From JAEXNA01 sp037968995 (lineage in GTDB: Bacteria > Vulcanimicrobiota > Xenobia > Xenobiales > JADMJV01), in NCBI GenBank assembly GCA_037968995.1, contig JBBKWP010000160.1, forward strand, positions 1-64,000: a stretch of DNA of 64,000 bases, written 5' to 3'. The position numbers and the translations under genes are program-made. The notes below the pieces were generated by a model, which saw only the letters and a list, made by a program, of their open reading frames with translations, did not search any database and was not told where the DNA came from. The stretch's first letter is position 1, and each line of letters begins with the position of its first letter. Shown here piece by piece: positions 60,898 through 64,000 of the stretch.

Positions 60898-61740
60898 CTA
60901 AAGTTGCTCTCCCATTACCGAAATCTCTTTCGTGCGGCCTTCGGATCCCGTTGCCTCAGGCTCCGACGGGACCGCATACCGATAGATCAAACTCCCTTGG
61001 TAGGCCGGAACTTGAACCTCTCGCATCCGAGAGATCACCACTTCTCCACCATTGTTTGTCAGCCGACTCATGGAATCGAGAAAGCCTCCCGGCATCTTCA
61101 ACCCGCCCTCAATACTCGCGACATCACCAATCGCTTTCACGATATAGGGTGAAGCGACTTGTTTGGTATTGATCAGCACGGCCGGTCCGACGCAGCGAAT
61201 CGAACTTCTTCCCACGATCCGTTGGTCGTTGACAGAAACGGCTTCAGCGCCACTCGCCCAGAGTTCATTGACCAAGACGGAAAGGTCGATGTCGTGGATG
61301 AGGAAATCGTAGGGAACCTGCTCAGGTCCGACATCGCGTACGGAATCCGAGAGTCGAATAACAACGCCTGGCCCCTTGAGAGCATTGAGCCCGGCCTGAA
61401 GCTGAGCTGCTTCCAACTGAGATTTGAGGTCGGTGTGCACGGACTCCCCCAGTCCCATGGTGGACTGAAGGTCCGTCATTTTAGCTCGAAGCTCCGTGAC
61501 TTCAGTGGACAGGCGGTTTCGTTCCGTCTCAACGATCTTGTTCTGGGCAATCAAGTCCATGCGGGTATTCGAGTTTTGCGTAGGGGCTCCACTGGTGGAG
61601 CGAAACTGAAGAGAGACGGCGATCCCTAGAACTAAGCTTGCAATAGCTACCGGAAACTGCCAATTGTGCAGAGGGGACTCTGCTCTTTCGTCAGCCAACT
61701 CCTCATAGTAACGTTCCGAGGTCGGCTTCAATTCTCTCAC
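60898..61740 (-). CDS. DUF881 (YlxW-like) membrane protein
   Basis: 280 residues. A cytoplasmic start, one membrane helix (FPVAIASLVLGIAVSLQF), a coiled coil (about 68-115) and the DUF881 domain with LNALKGPGVVIRLSDS, NELWASGAEAVSVNDQRI and SSIRCVGPAVLIN. This family accompanies Sbp in division clusters and is thought to act at the envelope. It is directly followed by sbp and preceded by ftsQ (100-bp gap). Confidence 0.92.
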   Translation of the reverse strand: MRELKPTSERYYEELADERAESPLHNWQFPVAIASLVLGIAVSLQFRSTSGAPTQNSNTRMDLIAQNKIVETERNRLSTEVTELRAKMTDLQSTMGLGESVHTDLKSQLEAAQLQAGLNALKGPGVVIRLSDSVRDVGPEQVPYDFLIHDIDLSVLVNELWASGAEAVSVNDQRIVGRSSIRCVGPAVLINTKQVASPYIVKAIGDVASIEGGLKMPGGFLDSMSRLTNNGGEVVISRMREVQVPAYQGSLIYRYAVPSEPEATGSEGRTKEISVMGEQL

Positions 61741-61840
61741 CCTTCGATCTGAGACTTTTCAGGCGAACCTGACGGAAAAAGTGTAGCACACCACCTTCTA
61801 CCCGACAAGCCGACCTTAAGTTCCCGAAACCCCGAAAATC

Positions 61841-62764
61841 CTAAAGATTTTCCACGACCGGGACGGTGGGAGGAGCCTGAAACTTCTTGCGAACGACCGG
61901 TGTCGAGTAACGCAGGTCGATCGACGCGAAGTCCGCAGACTCGGCTTTGAGCGAAGCGATCAGCTCCTCGAGCAGGACCAACTTATAGCTGAGCTTCTCA
62001 GGCCTTCCTAAGCGCACCCAGAAGCCGTCCTTTCCGTATCGAATTCGGAGCGCTACGTCGCCGCGTTTACTGAATTTGATGCGATCGAGTCGCTTGGCCA
62101 GCGTCGGTGTCAGGTGGGAATGGAGATAGGTTGCCACTTCCAGCTCATCGTTGGTAAGTTGTCCTCCCAGTTTGAGGGGACGGTCGACGATCATTTTCAC
62201 AAACCCGGCGGGAGGCTTCCCCTCACCCAAGATGACCCCATCTTTATCGACTAAAAATGCGTGCTGCGACCTGCCGATACTCGCAACGGAGAACGCCGGC
62301 TTGCGCTCTCGCACTGTAACGGAAACTCGGCTCGGAAAAAGAACTTGAACATTTGCCGATTCGAGTTGATGAAGCTCTAGCACTTCTCTTGCGAGGTCGG
62401 TTGGACTCAGGGTCCAGTAGCGGGCTTCGTCGCCCAAGCCCATGGCCTGCAAAATCGTCTTCTTGTCCGTCTTGGCGTGACCCTCGACGGTGATGTCGCG
62501 GACCACAAAAAGCGAAGACTGGAGGAAGAAAAACTGGCTGACAGCAAAAAGAAAGACCAGAAAAAGTTGGCGATGGCGAGTCACCTTCACTTCGCGAGTG
62601 CGAGTGACGGGCGCCTTTCTCCCTTTTTTGCGACTTCGGCGGTAGGTTAAGGTACCGCACCCTCGCCTCAGATGACGGCGGGAATCAGCTATTTGAGCGA
62701 TTTTTCTTGCGTACAACAGACATCTCTTTGCTTGTTTTGAAATTATTTCAACAAATTTCCGCAT
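61841..62764 (-). CDS. ftsQ: Cell division protein FtsQ/DivIB
   Basis: About 307 residues from ATG 62764. A long very basic cytoplasmic tail leads to one membrane helix (LFLVFLFAVSQFFFLQSSL), a POTRA domain (FVVRDITVEGHAKTDKKTIL) and the FtsQ domain (FPSRVSVTVRERKPAFSV, AFLVDKDGVIL). It belongs to the divisome. The frame is open to 62812, but that codon lies inside the murC terminator, so the start must be at 62764 or later, and a GTG nearer the membrane helix is possible. A TTGAAAT-T-ATTTCAA palindrome (62737-62751) lies within the first codons. Confidence 0.9.
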   Translation of the reverse strand: MRKFVEIISKQAKRCLLYARKIAQIADSRRHLRRGCGTLTYRRSRKKGRKAPVTRTREVKVTRHRQLFLVFLFAVSQFFFLQSSLFVVRDITVEGHAKTDKKTILQAMGLGDEARYWTLSPTDLAREVLELHQLESANVQVLFPSRVSVTVRERKPAFSVASIGRSQHAFLVDKDGVILGEGKPPAGFVKMIVDRPLKLGGQLTNDELEVATYLHSHLTPTLAKRLDRIKFSKRGDVALRIRYGKDGFWVRLGRPEKLSYKLVLLEELIASLKAESADFASIDLRYSTPVVRKKFQAPPTVPVVENL

Positions 62765-62792
62765 TCCCCTTCGTCGATGCGGTTCACTTTCC

Positions 62793-62819
62793 AAAAAAAA
62801 AGCTGCCCTCAAGGCAGCC
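62793..62819 (-). terminator. Strong rho-independent terminator between murC and ftsQ
   Basis: On the reverse strand GCTGCC-TTGA-GGGCAGC (6-7-bp GC-rich stem) is followed by nine T. It ends murC 26 bases after its stop and stands just 29 bases before the likely ftsQ start. Confidence 0.92.
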
Positions 62820-62844
62820 TTCTTTGAAGATCCGTGACGACAGC

Positions 62845-64000
62845 TCAGATCGCAGCGCGACAGGGCACGGGCTCACCGCTGCCTTGAGACAAAAAATGGC
62901 TGCCCCACCTGCCTACATCTCCAGCGCCCAAGGTGACCACCAAGTCTCCCGACCGTACCACCATTGACAATCGACGCAGAACATCAACCTCTTTGGGGGT
63001 ATGATGTATCTCGAGCTGAGGGTTCACGGACGAGATGCCCTCAATCAGACTCTCGATTCGTAATCCCAAAATGGGAGATTCACCCGCCGAATAGATATCC
63101 GTTACGAGAAGAACGTCAGACTCTTCAAAAGCATGACAAAAATCTTCAAAGAGAAACTTCGTTCGGGTGTATCTATGTGGCTGAAAGACCGCGATCACTC
63201 GCCCCTTGGTCTTTGCCACAGCGGTCTTCGCCGCATGGAGAGCCGCCGCGACTTTCTGAGGATTGTGAGCGTAGTCATCTACCACGGTCACACCCTGAGC
63301 TTCGCCTAGAATCTGAAACCGTCTCCGCACCCCTTCATAGGCGGCGAGTGCGGCTAAGATCGTCGCCGTGGGGAGTCCCAGTTCTAGCCCGACCGCGACG
63401 GCGGCCAGCGCGTTAACCACGTTATGCCGACCAGGAACGCCCAGCTGCATGATACCGAGGACCTTTCCTTGGTAGACCACTTCGCCGCGACATCGGAGAC
63501 CGTCGAGTTGAAGGTCACGGACGGTCAAGTCGGCATCTTTGTGAAATCCGTAGGTCAGCTTAGGAAGATCGACTTTCTCGCCCAGGGCACGCACGCGAGC
63601 GTGGTCCCAGCAAAGGATGAGTCGACCGTCCTTTGGAACTCGTCTGGCGAAAACCTCGAACATCTCCTCAACGCGGAGCATAGTCTGTTCTGAATCGAAG
63701 TTCAGGTCCCGAAACGGTGCGGCCGTCGGATTCACGTCTGCATCCATGTTCGTCACGATGGCTATTTTCGGTTCTAGATGTACAAACGAAGCGTCCGATT
63801 CGTCGGCCTCCGCGACCAAGTGAAACCCGCCGCCCAATTTTGCGTTGGAACCGATGTCGTTGACTTCCCCACCGATGATAACCGTGGGCCTTAATTCCGC
63901 TTGGTCTAGAACCTTGGCGACCATAGACGTAGTGGTTGTTTTTCCGTGACTTCCGGCGACCGCGATGCCAAACTTTTGTCGCATAAGAAATGCCAGCATC
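62845..64000 (-). CDS. murC: UDP-N-acetylmuramate-L-alanine ligase, 5' end beyond window
   Basis: About 385 residues visible; the N-terminal UDP-binding domain lies outside. The ATP loop GSHGKTTTTSM is present at once, then EADESDASFV, NMDADVNP, the central-domain VPGRHNVVNALAA and DDYAHNPQKVAAAL, the Mur ligase signatures in order. MurC adds L-Ala to UDP-MurNAc in the cytosol. It ends normally at 62845 with a terminator behind, and murB is not between it and ftsQ. Confidence 0.97.
   Translation of the reverse strand, partial: MLAFLMRQKFGIAVAGSHGKTTTTSMVAKVLDQAELRPTVIIGGEVNDIGSNAKLGGGFHLVAEADESDASFVHLEPKIAIVTNMDADVNPTAAPFRDLNFDSEQTMLRVEEMFEVFARRVPKDGRLILCWDHARVRALGEKVDLPKLTYGFHKDADLTVRDLQLDGLRCRGEVVYQGKVLGIMQLGVPGRHNVVNALAAVAVGLELGLPTATILAALAAYEGVRRRFQILGEAQGVTVVDDYAHNPQKVAAALHAAKTAVAKTKGRVIAVFQPHRYTRTKFLFEDFCHAFEESDVLLVTDIYSAGESPILGLRIESLIEGISSVNPQLEIHHTPKEVDVLRRLSMVVRSGDLVVTLGAGDVGRWGSHFLSQGSGEPVPCRAAI

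Overview
The window reads as an ordinary chromosome segment of a Gram-type-uncertain, mid-GC bacterium. Sampled lines count to about 55-60% G+C in core genes and about 42-43% in two accessory stretches. The order murC-ftsQ-DUF881-sbp, many lipoproteins and Tat substrates, a Ser/Thr kinase whose catalytic HRD reads VRD, and an rpoC with no rpoB beside it suggest an uncultured terrabacterial lineage. Something near Vulcanimicrobiota/Eremiobacterota or Armatimonadota is my guess from gene style only, with low confidence.

Layout. 1-9.4 kb holds a partial M64 metallopeptidase, a Ser/Thr kinase, two small exported proteins, an endonuclease I, an HtrA-type lipoprotein protease, an adenine methyltransferase/restriction enzyme pair and a degenerate GGDEF-EAL protein. 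9.4-16.5 kb holds rpoC (isolated), an anchored small protein, a lytic transglycosylase, a coiled-coil protein and an O-methyltransferase. 16.6-37.9 kb is a dense cluster of sugar genes: epimerases, a GmhA-like isomerase, five methyltransferases, glycosyltransferases, a HAD phosphatase, a small-molecule kinase, a split transketolase, two DegT aminotransferases, a Zn-alcohol dehydrogenase and a cytidylyltransferase-PfkB fusion. Read together, transketolase, GmhA-like isomerase, kinase, phosphatase and nucleotidyltransferase could make an NDP-heptose that is then aminated, methylated and reduced. The left-pointing part (31.4-40.5 kb) is one chain of overlapping genes that also takes in a nucleoside deaminase, a PGM1-like ATP-grasp peptide ligase and a radical SAM/SPASM protein. 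No flippase, polymerase or ABC exporter is visible.

41.2-48.7 kb is a left-pointing membrane/polyamine-type operon: a polytopic histidine-containing membrane protein, an intercistronic hairpin, a double DUF4178 protein, a 57-residue microprotein, a membrane-fused spermidine-synthase-like enzyme, a flavin amine oxidase and a pentapeptide-repeat protein. 48.9-52.4 kb carries a phospholipase-D-fold protein, two small proteins and tRNA-fMet with a near-consensus promoter.

52.5-59.3 kb is a low-GC accessory island: two nitrilase-family amidohydrolases, a VOC protein, a 924-residue Orn/Lys/Arg-decarboxylase-like PLP enzyme and an ATP-grasp enzyme with a histone-H1-like lysine-rich tail. This is my best candidate for an undescribed amine-conjugating pathway. 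After a 0.6-kb stretch with no gene I can support, 59.9-64 kb holds a HExxH protein and the cell-division/wall genes sbp, DUF881, ftsQ and murC (cut by the window edge).
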